Source of the DNA: Rhynchonema sp. JSB1_4
Lineage: Eukaryota; Nematoda; Chromadorea; Monhysterida; Xyalidae
DNA length: 64,000 nt
Assembly (NCBI GenBank): GCA_030248065.1
Contig: JASAMV010005530.1
Location: 56,029-120,028 of the forward strand
Reading direction: 5' to 3'
The translations under genes and the position numbers were made by a program. Positions 14,002 through 28,400 of the stretch are shown here, one piece after another (position 1 is the stretch's first letter; every line of letters starts with the position of its first letter). The notes below the pieces were generated by a model. The model did not search any database, was not told where the DNA came from, and saw only the letters and a program-made list of their open reading frames with translations.

Positions 14002-14241
14002 GGTGAAGTTATACTCGTTCGTCGCGAACACAACGAAGACGCCGAACAAATTTGTATTGCATTTGCAGCGAGCTGTGTGCAGTTATTGAAGCACTCGTTT
14101 TGTGCATTTCTTTACTGCGCCCTGCATCAACACTTTGACACTCGATTTGGTTCATCTGCTTTGCTGCTGCTCAATTGGCTCAAAAATAGAATTTGTTCGT
14201 CGTGTTCGTTGTGTTCGCGACGAACGAGTATAACTTCACCT
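14002..14241. repeat. foldback repeat with about 50-bp arms
   Basis: GGTGAAGTTATACTCGTTCG at the left is mirrored by CGAACGAGTATAACTTCACC at the right, with arms of roughly 50 bases and a 130-base loop. TTAA occurs next to both ends, off by one base on the left, so it may belong with the other TTAA-flanked elements. Confidence 0.7.
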
Positions 14242-17200
14242 TAAACAGAGACGAACAACGAAGGGCGCAAGGGAGTTGTGCCTTAAAAAATAAAGCAGCT
14301 TAAAAATTAAAACAAACAGTTTGTACCACAATGTTCAAATGAAACAGAAACATCTCAGGGCTGAAATGTTGTTATTTGGCAGTTGGCATCAGTTTACATG
14401 ACCCAGCATGAAGTAATTGTTAAGAATAGGTCGGCTAAAAATAGCCAATAAACATCGTTTTTGCTGGTAAACTGAATTTAGCCAGGCATTTTTTACGCGA
14501 GATAAACGCACCCAACACCGTTCCTGGCGGGCAACAGGCACAAGCAGGTGCGAACAAGCGGAAGTAAACCGGATGCAAAATATCGCTAAAATTGACAATT
14601 TGTGTGCTGGGCATGCTAAAAAGATTGGGATAATTCAATAAACCCGCCGCGACCGCAAATTTGCACGATAAAGCAGTAAATACAAACCCTGCAGTCTATC
14701 CCCTTTACAGTGATGACGTATTATAAGCGACCTCGGTCAGGTATTTTTGGTCAGATTGCAGAATAGTCAGAATCAAATGGCGTTTCAACGCCGGAAACAA
14801 ATTGACGGTCACTTTAGATGACATCACTATATAGAGGGTCGACTGTCCTTTCACACTTTGCGACAAATAAGACCATGTTATCCAAAAATAGCTGCCGGAA
14901 CTGAGACGTCTACTTTGAACGATATATAGTAAAAGAAAATAGCTTTAGCTGCAGGAGGTCGCCGGGAGAAAGCTGCAATGTAGGTGTCGCCTGGGAAAAC
15001 TGCGGAAACGGTAAACATTTTGGCTTATAGTACTGTCGTCCACTCCGATCGTCAACTATTGTCATCAACTCTCATGTATGAATTCTCGCGCCCATTTATG
15101 GCTGCTTGTGTTTGTTGACCAGAGTTGACCATTTGAGTTGACGGCTGTACCATTAGCCCGACATCTTCCCCGCATTTGGAGGGCTCTCTCTATTTTCCCA
15201 CGTTTGGTTCGGTTCGGTTTTGTTCAAAATTATATTTTTCACATTAGTGTATGTTGAAATTATAAAAAAATTTTGAGGCAAAACCTTCCAGAACAGTACC
15301 CATCCCGATCAGCAAGTTTGTTTTCGAGAACGTCAGGCAACCACAATGAAATTGGTGGGAATTGTTGGGGTGGCGCAAAAAAATTCAATTGCAAAATGAT
15401 GGCACGACACAAAACACAAACAACACGTTCTGTTTCATTAATGAAAATTCCACCTTTCCAAGGGTCCCACCAAGCCAATGGGAAACAGAATTTCACATTT
15501 TTTTCCGGATTTGTCCACAAGGAAAGGATACATGTTTTCCATTATTTCAACCAATTTTATACGAGAAAATCGCAAAAAAACGATGAACAAATGCGTTGAA
15601 AGGAACACAAGCGCGCATAATTCCTAAAGTGAGAAGCACTTCAATTTGTGAAGTGGTAGACCAATACTTAAGTCATCAACAAGTCAAGAGTCCTGAACGT
15701 AACGTAACTTTCTCTATTTGATAATCGCTTGTCAAAGCAAGAACAGACGAAACAACAAAAGGTCACCTCGAAAGTCACTTCCCAGAAATGGGAAGTGCTA
15801 AAAGAAAAAAATGAGAATAGAACGTGTTTTCACGAAATGGACAGAGCGGTGGACGAAATTGTTCGGATGCAAGGCCGCAAAACGATAACATATTTGTTCA
15901 TATCAATAAGACATCTGGCGGAATGCAGCAGAAAAGAAGAAGAAGAGAAGCATGCACAGGCAAGCATATACATAAGTTGCCTGAAAATTGACGATTGGGC
16001 CCAATAACGAAAAAATTTCTGGTGGTTTTATGGGCCCACTACGTACCAGAAAGCATACGGTAACTCTTGCAAGGTACTGTTGGGAATGCAATACATGCCA
16101 AGCTCAATTTAAGGCTGGTACTGTCGTTCATGTACTGTACATAGTTAAACGGAACGGAACGAACACAAGGCAGCCCCATAAAGTGTGCCCGGCCAAAAGG
16201 AATTCCTGGAAAGGGAACGCGCATCTGAAGGAATGTTCTCATCATTGTGAATGCGCTATTGTAATAAACGTTGATTTCAGATTTAAGTATGCACAACGTT
16301 TATAGTTTAAACGAAACATACTTACAGTACCTACATTGAAGAAATAGAAAGAGAAAATGTCAAGTAACCAACCAATGTTTCGGCCTTCGGACAAGCTATA
16401 ACCATATTTGGTCAAACTTTCGGGTTTAATGTAGTAAAGCGGGTCACGCCTTGTATTGTAGATATACGCGCAGTGACCGTTTTGGCTCGCTTAATATTAT
16501 AATGTCGAATTATTAACGTTTAAGATCAAACAGCAGTGGTCATTTTGGCTGTTGTTTAAAATGCGCTCACGCACGGGAAGATATTGTAGAGTCATCGGTA
16601 GAAAGCGTTTGAAAGGATACCCAGTGTGTAGGTACGCACGCAGTTTTATGCGAAAAGGGGAAGCGATTTCACGATTTTACACATAAACGTTAGTTTATCA
16701 TCTTGGCTGGCTGTACCGGCCTGGTACAAAGCAAGCTCATGTAATGTACACATGCGTTTATGTACAGTTTGGATTGGCATGTATGTACATATGTGTGTAG
16801 AATGCATGTCTTGTGGGTCAAATAGTGAACACTTGTCATGTACAAGGTACAATACAATGTACAAGGGAAAACTTTGGAATGTCCCGTCATCATGTTACAC
16901 AAAGATTGTGAAATAAAATGCAAATTAATGAGCGCACAAAACACACATGTCGGGCGAAAGTTGAAATGTTTAAGCAAATATACAACAGTGAAAAAAATGA
17001 TTCAATGGCAAATTTTTGACAGCGGGTAAAAGTGTCAGTGAAAAAAGAGCAACAATGAAAATGACATTTGTTACAATCAAGCCACTAAAAACAACTTACT
17101 TTGCGGCTTTTAGTCGATTGAGCTGGCGTTAGGCGTCGCTTATCCTTGGCCATGTGACGTTTAGTAGTTGTTACGGTTTTGTACAAAACTGATGACTAAA

Positions 17201-19586
17201 ATTAATTTTTTTTCAACTCCAAAATTTATCCATATAAGTCATCCACATTTGGAAAGTTTTCCACTGCGGTTTAGCATAAACAAACAACCGAAAAATGGTA
17301 AAAAATTCTTTTCAGAATCACGCGATCAGTCGCAGGCAACCATGCACCTCTGTCGTGGGCTCATTGATCGATACTCGATAAATAGAGACAGGGAATTTTG
17401 GCCAAGCGAAACAAATAAAAGTTGTGTTACTGCGTCTGTCCATTGCCCCAGGTTGGTTTTAGTGAGCGCATTATGGTCTCAAATTGATACAGATCATGTT
17501 TCAGAAAGTAGTAATATAGAAGGTGAAAGGTGCATGTGGGGAAAGTACTTTATGCAATCTGAATTTAAATGCACCATACGAGCATGAAAGTTCCGACATT
17601 TTTTTACTGGAGGCAGAACACGAATTACTGGAATTTGTGTCTGAACCCCGACCAGACACAATTAATGTTCCAATAAATGCGGAAATGAATAATAGGGTAT
17701 CGAGAGAATTCAACAATTACAGAAACTGAGAACTGAGTCAAGTTTGGCGTTGGTTCCAGTTCGGATCCCCCAGTCATTGTGTGCGGAGCCGGAACTGGAA
17801 CTTCGTGTGCTTCAGAACGCAAGGAAATGATGGTTTGATCAAGTGCATAAATATGTACTCAATGAGACATCACATCCGTTTTTTCTTTTAAAATGCGGTA
17901 AAGAGAAAATGATACAATGATAAACATCGCATATCTATGGTTTGTGTTGATTTTTGAGTCGCAGAGAAATCGGCCATTTCCGCAACGTGGGGTAAAACAG
18001 CGAGGAAAAAACAGGCGAGAAAACAGTTTTCCTGCGGTTCTGCGGTTCTCTCAACGGTTTAGGACAAGCGTGTTTGTTCAAGAAGTCTGAAGCGTATAAA
18101 GCCAATGATAAATGATTTGCCACTATGTGATGTCAGGCCCGGCGCGGTTTTCTCCTGTGTGGTTTTTACCCGCTGTTTTGTCCGTAACCAATTTCCATCA
18201 CAAACCCACCAGCCCAGACTTTGCTGTGCACAAGCAAAAAAAGCTAAATTTCGCTTCGAAATGAAAGGAAAATTTCTGCAGCATAATTTCGAGTCGTAAA
18301 GTGCGTAAATGACCATAATTGCCGCAGGCCAATAAATTTTTCGACCTCGTGCGCGCGCGAGAGACAGAGAGGTCGCCAACAAATGTGAGACTTTCACTCC
18401 ATGATGATCATAATCTGTTTGAACAGAATGGTGATATAAAAACAACAAATGCATGAGAAAAAACAAACCCAAAACATGAAAGACTGTGGAATGTGGAATT
18501 TATCAGCCGCGGAAAAAGGAACGATGCGGATCTGAAGGGGAAAAATTGCAACCGGTGCGGAAATTGGGGATAAATGAAGCACGAAAACATCCGTTTCTGG
18601 TGCAGCGCACGCAAAGATTGCAAGCAAAAATCGATTCTTTCAACGATTCGTTGGTTAAAACAGTTCGAATCCTCAAAGGCACGTACGATTGAACATGACC
18701 TTCTTGAGGACAAGACAAAGAGATGACAAAATTCAAAGATCGCCAGAAAAGGTTGAATGAAATGATCAGCGCAAAATAAACCATCTGTCGATTTGGTTGT
18801 GGGGTTGTGGTCAAGACACAACAACAACAACATTCTTTTCCACCGGACAACACACAACATTAAACAACACGCACGAGTAAATAATGATGCTTTGCGGATA
18901 TTTTGGCTGGCGCAACGCGAAATTCGCGCGCGCCGCGCGCTGAATTTTCAATGGTGTTGGCGCGCGTGCGTAGTGCTGGGTGAATGTAGCTGACCTTGCA
19001 GTTGTGTGGTACTAAACATAAATGTGTAGTGGACACACAACACACTGTTCTCGTTGTTTACAGCCACAATCTATATACATAAATATGCCCAGGTATATGT
19101 ATGTATACGAATGAATGAATCAGTGGTTTTGTCTCTACAAAGGTGAACTGAGTGAAAACTGCGGGCGCAGTGCAAAAACCAGCTTGACGATACAAACAAT
19201 ATAAAGATGACACATCATGCTTAACAACCGGCTAGTAAATATAATAAGTGGAATGATACAAAAGCAAAAATATGTATAATGTACGAAAATCATGTCCTAG
19301 ATTTATGCCGCATTTACAAAAGTGGAAACCGGGAAGGCGATGTACGTTTGTTATCATACGCCCATCGATGCGTCACACAAAAAGGAGCATAAATGACACT
19401 TTGATTATACGATGAGATGCGGTTGCGACGCTGAACCCATGCATTGTACCTTGCAAGTATAACATCTGGATTAGCCAGCAAGAAGCATGGAACCTCATTA
19501 CACCGCGGGCTTAAGACCAGCCCGGTCGCCGGACGGGAAACCTTTTCCAGCGAAACAAACAACCAACAAAAAAAATTATCACTCAC

Positions 19587-19813
19587 CCAAAAGTTATCAG
19601 CTTCGTGCTCTTCTGGCGTGGAAAACATGACGGCCGATTTGGCTCTGAGCATGCGAAACCTGCGTCTGGCTGCCCCCGCCCCGTGGGAGTCTCCATGATG
19701 ATGGTTGCGTCGTAGGAGACTTTGTATGTAATGATCCTTCATGCTTGAACCGAATCTGCGTCGACTCACAAGGCTGGCACGGATGGGATTGCCCCGCCTC
19801 GTTCGGGATTGAC
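19587..19813 (-). CDS. Arg/His-rich minus-strand exon, unidentified protein
   Basis: On the minus strand an open segment begins after gagtgacag at 19813 and ends with ...AACTTTTGG|gtgagtga, a strong donor, at 19587. It encodes a basic, Ser/Arg/His-rich peptide including RRRFGSSMKDHYIQSLLRR and MLRAKSAVMFSTPEEHEADN. The acceptor is ambiguous because other AG dinucleotides lie nearby. It could be an N-terminal exon of the minus-strand Ras-binding-domain gene 9 kb away, or of a separate gene. No family is recognised. Confidence 0.45.
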
Positions 19814-22800
19814 CTGTCACTCGCCAAATTGCAACCTTTCACGCACTCCGACTTCCCGGTCCGGACATTCTATAGATCTGCAACAAGACAAAGCGTGATT
19901 TATGGTTTGAAGTTCAAAAGGAATACTGTAATATACAGTATATGTAACCGCAAATTGGGCAAACATAATTATTCATGACTGATTTCTGATTACTTTTCTA
20001 TGGCTGGGCTACCTACAGCGCCAAAAACAGTGTGTGTGTGTGTGCTTCCACACTTTTTCGGCAAATGCAAAAAGGCAAACTCTGAAGGCCATCTACAAAC
20101 GGTAAAACGGTCTGACCGCTCGTGTTTGCTTGTTTGCTCCTTACCAGCGAAATTAGCACGCGCACAGAACGAAACTGAAGCAACTACAGAGAGCACTGTA
20201 TTCTCTAAGCTGTTGTGATTGTGATCATTTAGTGAGATAAGATGAAAACATGTGTTACATGTACTGTAGCAGTCCAGATGTCTTAGGGCACCCGAACTTA
20301 GTAACTTTGCACAGAGCGTTCACTAATGATGTTTGGTACATATAAAAGTGATGAACCCATAACAATGCGATTGTAACGAAAATACCTGCAACAAACGACT
20401 TCATTTTCTCCCGCCTTTTTTGGAAATCTAACAAAAACTGCACGCGTTTGACTTGGTTTGTAACACAGAGCAAGCACGCTTTTCTGCCAATTCGAATTAA
20501 GAAACAAACAAGAGCATGGAGAAGTCCACAGGCCTTTGATTTTTTTGCATGCTGACGGGCAACACTTTTGCGCGCAAAAATGACAAATGTAAAACGTTAG
20601 AATAATAATAGTTCAATAGTTGTTGTAATTCTATTAGCGGTTATCGGTAGCGGGCTGCACACTCGCGCGCTTACCGTACATACAGTCGTCCTTCTTTATA
20701 GTGACACAAACAAGACCAGAGGCTGATTTGTTCACATGAAGAATCTAGCCATAGGTGCCAGAAAGTATTTAAAAAATTCAACCCCAACTATTGCAAATGA
20801 TACTCACTGTAAAGACGAAAGACTGTACAGCAGTTTTTGCGCCCAGTTTCTCTCAAGCAATTTATCACACCAACGCGCACGCGCGCGCCCATGTACAAAA
20901 ACGCAGAAAAGTGTTATTGATCTGTTGTCACCTGACGGTAAAAAAGCACACTGTTCCAGTGTTTGTTTGCTTATCCAAGCGTGAGACTGGCTCTAAATTG
21001 ATCTCAAGGTGAATAGTGGCACTCTGGGTGTTAAAAATGGAACAGAAAAAACAAAAGATGACAACACGCAACGGCATGTGTGGCTGCTTGCACTGCGTAG
21101 TGGCACTTCCTGGCACTTGTTGGCTTCGGACTTGATAGTGGGAGTTCGAATTTGGGTGTGCAGTTAGACACAATTTGGGCCTGGGCGGCAAGCATAAAAT
21201 ATTAAAACTGAAAACTGAAATGCAGGCTTAGGGATGTGATACATACCCTGAGTGGACCAATCTCGTAATACTAGAAAACTTTCCGCATCAAGAATGCTAT
21301 ATTTTGGCTACGTTCAGAAATAATATTTTTCAATTTTGTCTATACTTATATTCTTTTTGTTCTTCTTGAAAGCTGTTCAGTTTGCCGACTAAAAATTGCA
21401 CATTTTGCAAGAACAATAACAAAACTCGGTCTTTCACAGTTGGGTGATCATTTTACGAACGATATCGTTATTACACCCTTATTCGAGAGATTTGACAGGG
21501 TGGGTACTGGTACAGCTCGTGGTTATAACCGCCGGAAGATACAGGGTTGGGTCTAGGCTTGTTAGATAATTCTCATCAGGCTCATAGGTTTCTGGTGTTC
21601 TGTTACTGCGACTATGTAGCACGGAATTGGCCTAAAGTTGAAAATACTAGTTTCTTCACGTTGATTAAAATATAGAGCAAAGTTCACACACACGAGCCAC
21701 ACAAGTTCGCGGTTTGTGTGATTGATTATAATGGGCGGAGGAACAAGAAATTCATCAAAGTATAAATATCGAGCGGAATCAAACAGAGTGGCGATAATTT
21801 GATGATTTGTTGATGCATAAGTTTGTGTTTTTTGTTCGCCGCGAATTAGAAAGACCTCAAAGTCGATCTCCTGGGCCGGTTTGTTGTTGACTTGAGGCAT
21901 CACGCATGAGATTTTCTATCAAGTTTTGAACCAAAAACCAGTATGCCGCAGAAATATACCTGCGGGCAAAACTCAATCGACAAATGTTTGAGTGTTTTTC
22001 GATTGAGTCGTTATCGGCTGCAACACATGGAGTTTGAGAAAGAAAAACGTCGGGATTTCAAAAATGAAAAACAGTCACGCTTTTTCACGCCAGAAGGGGT
22101 TGTTCTAAAACGACGATGCAAATCCATGCACCAATGATAATGGTTATTCATTGAATTTGAAACAAAAACAAAACCTGTCGTGAAAAAAAGCGCAAGAATA
22201 ATTTAATTTTAGTTTCAATAACCAGTGGGACGCAGGTGGTTTCGACAATACCAGGTGGTACCTATAATTCGTCGAGCAAGACCCACCAAAATAGACATGC
22301 ACGTGTGCCCTTTTGGCATGTGCAATATTATTATTTCCGACCACACCAAAATGCCTAAATTAAATTCAAACCAAAAATCTAAAGTATAACAACATGTGGG
22401 CTGATTACTATATTATTTTTAGGGTGTAAAATTTTCTGCCGAAGTCAATTTTAGACATTTGTCTATGGCCCAGGGACACGTTTCAAGGCAATGTCAAAGT
22501 CATAGTGTTATTATCACGGCAGACAATGTGACAGCGAAACGACAGCATCTGTTTCAGAATAGTTCATACTCGGGTGTGTGCATGCCAAATTTTGGGCCCT
22601 GAACATGTTGATTTTAGTTTGGTTGCACATTGTTTTGCTGATGCGAGTGTATAAAACGAGATTTTTTGGGTGTTTGGAGTTTGTCAAATTCGTGCAAGTC
22701 CTAACTAAGTGATCTTGAGAGTTCATGCAACAAGATATTTTCCAAATAAAATTGCTCAACTTAAATGCGCAGCATCAGCCAAGTCTAAATTTGTCGATGT

Positions 22801-25405
22801 CACCGCAGCTTTTTCACAACAAAGGTCGTTTTGAACACCTAATCCTGAAATCACTCTGATCACTAAATTATGCGGCAGCAAAATACACAGTGGGAATGTG
22901 GCAAGGTAACAGGCCTCAACAGCCTCATCAAAAAATCACGTGCGCACCATCACCTCAGTTTTTTTTTGGTTCGACAGCTTGGGGTACCAGACAACGGCAA
23001 ACATAAAGAGAGGAATTATTTATGGTCGCCATATGGACGTATGATACTGCTGTTAGCCAACACGCCAGGTTGGTGCAGCAATCTGGTTCAAATTTTGCCT
23101 TTGTCAAGAAAAAAATTGTTGAAAATCACATGAGACACAAAACTCTTTGTTCTCTCAGACGATTTGTCAATGACGAAAACCGAACGGGGCAGCAAAATGG
23201 GCTGATAAGCTGTTTCATACGTGTTGTTCCCGGACTTTTAATCAACAATGGTCTCTGTTGTCATGAGTCTGAGTTTTGATTCAGCTCATCAATAGAAATA
23301 TGGTGGTCGGTCCAGTCCTGGTCTATGACCATTAAGGTGTCCCATCAGCCAAACGGTTGCACTGGTTGCAAGCAGAGACCGAAAAAGGCTAGGTGACTTT
23401 GATAAAAATAAAAATAAAAAATATTCAAAAAATAATATTAAACATAAAATATGTAAGTTTGACAATCGAGGTCTTTCACAACCGAACCGGTCCGATCACC
23501 AAAATTGGCACCAAGGCCTCTGAGTAAGAAAATGTAAAATTGTCCGCCATCACAAATTGCGGTCCTGATTTTCTCATATCTGGTTCCGGTACGGGAACTG
23601 TACAGTGTGTTGTTCATATGCCGCTATTACGAAAATGGTGGAAATCGGATTTGCACCAGAAATCCAAATGCGAGGAGGAATTTTGTTGCGTTATCATAAG
23701 TCAGCAGTATGCGTGCTGTTTTATCGGGCCTCCGTTGCTCTGACTGTGACTATACGGTATCATGATCGCCTTTGTGTTATCAGCACATTTTGTTTGATCT
23801 TTGGGTTTTGTTATTTTTTCTTGACAATCCTTGCTTGCAATGATGCGGGGTAGAATTGTTGAATCGAAACTTTTCTGGGATGGGCATGACGTACATACAT
23901 AAAAAAGAAGTTTCAGCGAAAATGGTCACACCCACGCCTCGATCATTTTTGAAAAAAGTTTTTAACCGGAAATTATACTTTGACGAGCGATTAATCTTCG
24001 AATACTAAACGTTTTTTTTTCAATTTCAAAAAAAATTTGGGTCCATCCCAAAAAAGACTCCAATGCCACAAAACTAGACAAACCTCACCATTAGCGTCAC
24101 ACATACAGCAGCCGAAACCGAAAGACAAATGCTTGTCCTTTTTGATCTTGGGTTGTAAACCGAAACTTCCATTCGGGATGTTTTTTTGCGTGCGTCAGAA
24201 AAAGTGGAAGTGGCGCATTCAGTCAAGATACACACAACTCGAAATACGGCCGGGTCGTCGTGGGCTAATTGTTTTGCCGTCAACGCAAATAGTCAACACT
24301 GGTCCTCAAACACAGCCAAGCCAAGGCAGCCCTGCTATGACAAGGGGCGTTGACAACGAGCGTTGAAGATATACGTTAACCACATGAACATAAGCCGTCA
24401 TACGTTTTGTCCTTACGAGCCGTCGTTAAACGGCCGGACCGTAGGGGTACCCACTGTCCTGTATGATTGTAAAAGCGCCAAGCCAGAAGCGGATCGCTGA
24501 AACTCAAGTCAGTCACCGCGTCAGCCGTAACCAGCAAGAAAACGTTATTCTAAAAGTCAATGAACAGCTGCGAAAATGCATAGTCGGCTTTGGGTGACTT
24601 GCGAAAAGTCAGTTGTTTGCACATTAGTGCTAGAAAGTGTCAAAAGTCGCAACATCGTCACTATTATGGACCATATAGCAGCTGGTTTGCACCTTTGCAG
24701 ACCTCAAAAGAACGCAAGCCACTCGAGTTTCGAGCGCTCTTATGCTGTGCTTTTTGCCACATTTTGGTTGGTGGTATCAACTTAGAAGTCGGTTCGGCCC
24801 GGCTTTGCCAATTGATGAAATATGTTTATGATATGGTGTAACATCACCCAGCTAGACACATCAACGTGCACTGGTAGACGTGCAGCCAGTGCGCACATGT
24901 TAGCTGGCTGATGTTACACACTGAATGAACAAAACCATTCAGGACTTATCAGGACAGGACCGAAGCCGATCCCAAAGTTTGAAACCTGCCAACGTGTTTA
25001 GCGAGACCCAAAAGTGGTGTGCGTGCTGTGTGTGCCAAGTAGGTGTATTGTGTGTATTGTAACAAAGTTGTGAAGTGGTCTGGGACGAGAGAGAGAGGCT
25101 ACTGTCTCATTTACAAGTCAAGTCGGCCCACAAGGAAAGCTGCTTCACACCCGATACCTGCCACATAACCTAAGACTTCGGCACATTCAGGACATAAATC
25201 TCTTTCCGGTCGTCGCAAGTGAAAAAGCAACATCGCGCCGAGAGCAGAGGACTCATTCAAACCTTTTGCGTTGTAAAAACGCCGCATTCAAACTTTTATT
25301 ATTATCGACATTTGCTGCTTGGCAAGCTCTATTATAACGACATTCAAAACTCCAAGCGAACGTCTCTCCAAAAATTCATCAAATTCGCATCTTAATTCTC
25401 AATCC
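19814..25405. other. non-coding stretch before the PEWADFG-repeat gene
   Basis: Nothing was recognised in either strand. It is AT-rich, with short runs such as GTGTGTGTGTG at 20031-20043. The promoter and any 5' exons of the gene starting near 25.4 kb would lie at its right end; no clear TATA box or initiator was picked out. Confidence 0.5.
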
Positions 25406-28400
25406 ATGTCCATACCACCCGAATCGGCGCCGCCTGAGGGTGGGATTTTCTTCGAAATTTGTCCGCAAACCGACAAATTCCTGATCTGGGAAGGCGTGTT
25501 GGCGTTACGTCGCTGCCAGAACCAACAATTGTGGCTGGTGAAACCCGATCCCAAGGTTGGTCCTTGTAAATTTTGGGACTTGATGTTTCATGCATATCGT
25601 TTTTGTGTGAAACCACCCGTCCGAAAAATGTGCACATACAGTATGTGCACGCAAAATTGCAAAATGCTGAATCGTTGTGCAAAATGTAGTACTAGAACAT
25701 GACTTTAAATAGAATGGCTCATTGTATTCCATTTTGTGAGTGAAACATCAAGCAAACAATTCTGAATATGTGAAACATAAACTTTGCAGGAAGATGGCAA
25801 ATTCCTATCGTTCTGCTGCGGTGCGGAGTCGAGAACATTGGCATCGGATGGATATTGGGAATGTGCTGAGATCGTGGCACAATTGGGTCCGTTCTGTTCA
25901 TTTGTTCATTTGTTTAGATTTCTGCTGTGAAACATCTGCTGGTCAAATTTCACGTTCACCCACACAGAACATGCAAAATATTGGATCTTTTTTCTGTTTC
26001 ATTCGCACTCCTGTTTTACAAACGGGTGGTGCACCAGAGCATCATCAGTGCGAAGGAATGCGCCAGATGGCCACGTCTATCTTATTCCAGGACAAGTTAG
26101 GTTCACATGTGAAACATCATGTTCAGGCGAGCGAGCGAGTGCCCCTTTATACGACGTGTATTATCATTGTCCCAACACGGGACAGGCGCACTACATGATC
26201 AAATACGTGGTGGAGGAATTTGTGCCGTCGATTTCTGGCCGAAATGATATCGATTGGCTCAAACTCGTTGTCAACGTCAATCCCGATCCATTCCATGTGA
26301 GATGCCAGGCTGGCTCATGTTTCAATTTGAGTCGAAGTTTTTGTGCTTTGCGCAATCTAACAGTCATAGAAACCGGTCGTATTAGTGTCATAGGTGGCAA
26401 CGCTCGTTAGCGAGCTTGAAACATGAAACTAAAAACACGATGCACAACTCAGAAAGTTGGGTCACAAATCATTTATCATATCAAGAATGCTCGCACAGTG
26501 AGACAATTGATGCGCACTGCATTCCACACCTGGAACATAGTTAATCACTTTCATTCACTTTCACATAATCCACACTTTCACATTATTCGCATTCACAGCT
26601 ATTCAACGGTCGTCAAAAGCGCCGTCGTCTGGCTCAATGGGAGCGAACGATCAAAAAGTTGGTGACGAACTACAGCGTTGAATCGGTCGATTTGATCGAA
26701 CGCGAACGCAGTGAATCCGGATCAGGAACGTTGGATTCGGAATCGCAGAATCTGTCTGTTGCCGCCGAGATCAATAATAAAGATTCCTTGTCCAATCAGG
26801 ATCAAGACAGTCCCAACCAGAATCCCACTCCACCGCCGACACCAGAGATCGAAAAGCAGACCATTATGCAGACAGTCAATAAAACATTAGAAAATTCAGA
26901 CGAGCAAAAATTGGAAAAGCCGAACATTTCAACCACCGAACTGACTCCCACAACATCAACACCACCCAAACTCAGTCCCTCCCCCTCCCCAGCGCCTACC
27001 GTAACCCTGAGTGAGCTGAGTCCACGTGAGGCACAACAACTCAGCAGCACATTGCAGCACACACCACCCCTCACCCCTGAAACATTAGTCAACAACAATG
27101 GTAACGGCTGGGTGACGGTAACGCCAAAGTCGAAACGAAAGAAGAAAGCGAAGAAACAGCCACTGTCGGTGGATTCTCTGGAAGAAGATGTTTCACAGCT
27201 GGACCAGGTAACCGGTGAACGCGCTTGCAAGGCTGGTGAAACATCAGCCGACCACTATGAACCAGCAGTGACAAGTCGAGATATCCCGATGGATGAGAAG
27301 CATTCAGCGGAAGAGGCAACTAAGGAAGACATTCCATCGGAAGAAATCAGTGAGAAATTACTGAACACTGAAGAGCGCGGCGCACCAGCGGTCGAAAAGC
27401 CAGAATGGCCCGATTTCGGTGTTTCGAGTGCAGACAGTGAAGATGTCATGGAGTTGGAGCCCATTACTGCTGATGACCTGGTGGCCTTGGTGAAACAGGC
27501 AAGTCGTGATGGTGAAACATCAGCTAAACATTGGGACAGTGCGCGCCTGAACAGCCAAGGTGACGAGCAGAAACCGGAATGGGCAGATTTTGGTGTCAAG
27601 GATGACCACGATGATGATGAATGCATGATGATGGATCTTGAGCCAATTACCGGTAAAGAGGAAGCTGTTGACCTCGTTCATACTGAAGAGACCAGTGCAC
27701 CACCAAAATCTGAGGAACCCGTAAGCGGAACTGTTATCACGGCCGAAGATCAGAAACCGGATTGGGCAGATTTTGGTGTCAAAAATTACGACAATGATGA
27801 TGAATGCATGATGGTGGATCTGGAACCGATCACTGGTGAAAAGGTGGAAGAAGTCGTAGAGATTATCAACGCTGAAGAGCTCAGTGCACCACCAAAGGCT
27901 GAAGATAACATCAAAGGAGACAATCTTGAACCAGAGAGCCGGCTGGTCGATCAAAAACCGGAGTGGGCCGATTTTGGCGTCAAGAATAACGATGATGATG
28001 ATGAATGCATGATGATGGACCTTGAGCCTATTACGGGTGAGGAAGAAGTTGTAGACACTGAAGAGCCCAGTTCACCACCAACGTCTGAGGAGCAGATGAA
28101 AGTGGGTCAATCATCACATGTGGGAGCAGAGCAGCTGGAAGAGCAAAAACCAGAATGGGCCGATTTTGGTGTCCATAATGACACCGATGATGATGATGAA
28201 TGCATGATGATGGATCTAGAACCGATTACCGATATTGATATTGAGCACACTGAAGAGTCCAGTGCACCACCAACGTTTGAAGAACCCGAATTTACAAGCG
28301 ATCCAAAAGAAAAGTCCGGCGAGGCTGAGAACTCATCGCAGCCAGGTTTTCAAGAGGCTAAGGCGGCAGTTACTAGTGAAACATCAACGAATGACAGCGT

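Larger units (their letters stand above)
10671..19586. other. gene-poor stretch
   Basis: Apart from the repeats at 12.2, 13.1 and 14.0 kb I see no convincing exon here. Open frames are short, rich in Cys/His/Phe from AT-rich DNA, and lack paired splice borders with coherent peptides. If the exon at 19.6 kb belongs to the minus-strand gene, this is one or more very long introns. Confidence 0.5.

Noticed and set aside
26802..27626. Minus-strand frames of 123-142 residues
   Set aside because: They are shadows of the large plus-strand exon 26599-28491, with Ser/Val-rich composition that follows from its Asp/Glu-rich codons.
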